Shown here in pieces: positions 4,975 through 5,029 of a stretch of DNA of 5,029 nt. This DNA is from Elusimicrobiota bacterium (GTDB lineage Bacteria; CG03). The stretch spans positions 1 through 5,029 of the forward strand of contig JAGHAG010000169.1 in NCBI GenBank assembly GCA_021161625.1. The letters run 5' to 3'. The notes under the pieces were generated by a model. The model was not told the origin of the DNA. It did no database searches and saw only the letters and a list, made by a program, of their open reading frames with translations. The translations under genes were made by a program, and so were the position numbers. Each line of letters opens with the position of its first letter. Positions within the stretch are counted from its first letter, which is position 1.

Positions 4975-4977
4975 AAT

Positions 4978-5029
4978 ATGGAAATTGATGAGTTGAACAA
5001 AAGAATAAAGGAATGTAAGAAATGTAGGT
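4978..5029 (+). CDS. N-terminus of a probable family 4 uracil-DNA glycosylase (partial, cut by window end)
   Basis: Seventeen residues are visible, MEIDELNKRIKECKKCR. A short helix followed by CxxC (Cys13, Cys16) and a basic residue is how family 4 uracil-DNA glycosylases begin, with these cysteines supplying two of the four ligands of a 4Fe-4S cluster. Such enzymes remove uracil from DNA in base-excision repair. The call rests on this short stretch alone; other Fe-S or zinc proteins can start in a similar way. ATG 4978 is chosen because ATG 4971 hits a stop after five codons. The ribosome binding site is weak (GGTG at 4966-4969, 8 nt away). The gene is probably read from the promoter at 4769-4804. 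Confidence 0.6.
   Translation, partial: MEIDELNKRIKECKKCR

Larger units (their letters stand above)
4735..4977. other. Intergenic region between rseP and the next gene
   Basis: After the rseP stop the sequence is AT-rich, and I see no GC-rich hairpin with a T-run that would mark an intrinsic terminator. It holds a promoter near 4769-4804 and a small reading frame (4830-4974) that seems broken by one base. A weak AT-only stem, AAAATC/GATTTT (4853-4868), is present within that frame and is probably incidental. Confidence 0.6.

Overview
This is an AT-rich bacterial chromosome segment carrying a compact run of five housekeeping genes on the plus strand. It is bordered on the left by about 460 bases of repeat-rich, gene-free DNA and on the right by a promoter, a possible broken small gene and the start of a DNA-repair gene. 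The gene order frr-uppS-cdsA-dxr-rseP is a classic conserved bacterial order. The AT-rich codon use (many Lys and Ile residues) and the patchwork of short fold-back repeats suggest an uncultured candidate-phylum bacterium, perhaps Omnitrophota-like. That placement is inference and weak; no 16S or other phylogenetic marker is present beyond these genes.

Left part (1-466): no credible gene. It holds a 7-bp tandem repeat, a long imperfect fold-back repeat built from AAATTCCAAA-type units, a perfect 7-bp hairpin, a patch of direct repeats, a 12-bp hairpin, a C-rich/G-rich fold-back, and a 9-10 bp iterated ATTCG motif that contains a TATAAT box just upstream of frr. pyrH, the usual upstream neighbour of frr, is not in the window.

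Middle (491-4734): frr (ribosome recycling factor), uppS (undecaprenyl diphosphate synthase, GTG start), cdsA (CDP-diglyceride synthase, TTG start), dxr (DXP reductoisomerase, MEP isoprenoid pathway) and rseP/mmpA (M50 intramembrane metalloprotease). Spacing is 37 nt, 0 nt, a 4-nt ATGA overlap and another 4-nt ATGA overlap, so this is very probably one translationally coupled operon. The genes link translation to the envelope: dxr feeds the isoprenoid precursors that UppS turns into the cell-wall lipid carrier, CdsA makes the phospholipid precursor CDP-diacylglycerol, and RseP cleaves membrane proteins.

Right part (4735-5029): a sigma70-type promoter (TTGACT, 17 nt, TATAGT, with a second TATAAT 7 nt downstream of the first -10). 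It is followed by a small reading frame that appears interrupted at a run of five A's and whose shifted continuation ends 3 nt before the next gene. That next gene begins at 4978 and is cut by the window edge; its 17 visible residues, with a CxxC pair, resemble the N-terminus of a family 4 (Fe-S) uracil-DNA glycosylase.

The housekeeping operon is ordinary. The parts most worth a second look are the repeat mosaic with its repeat-embedded promoter candidate and the broken or frameshifted small ORF.
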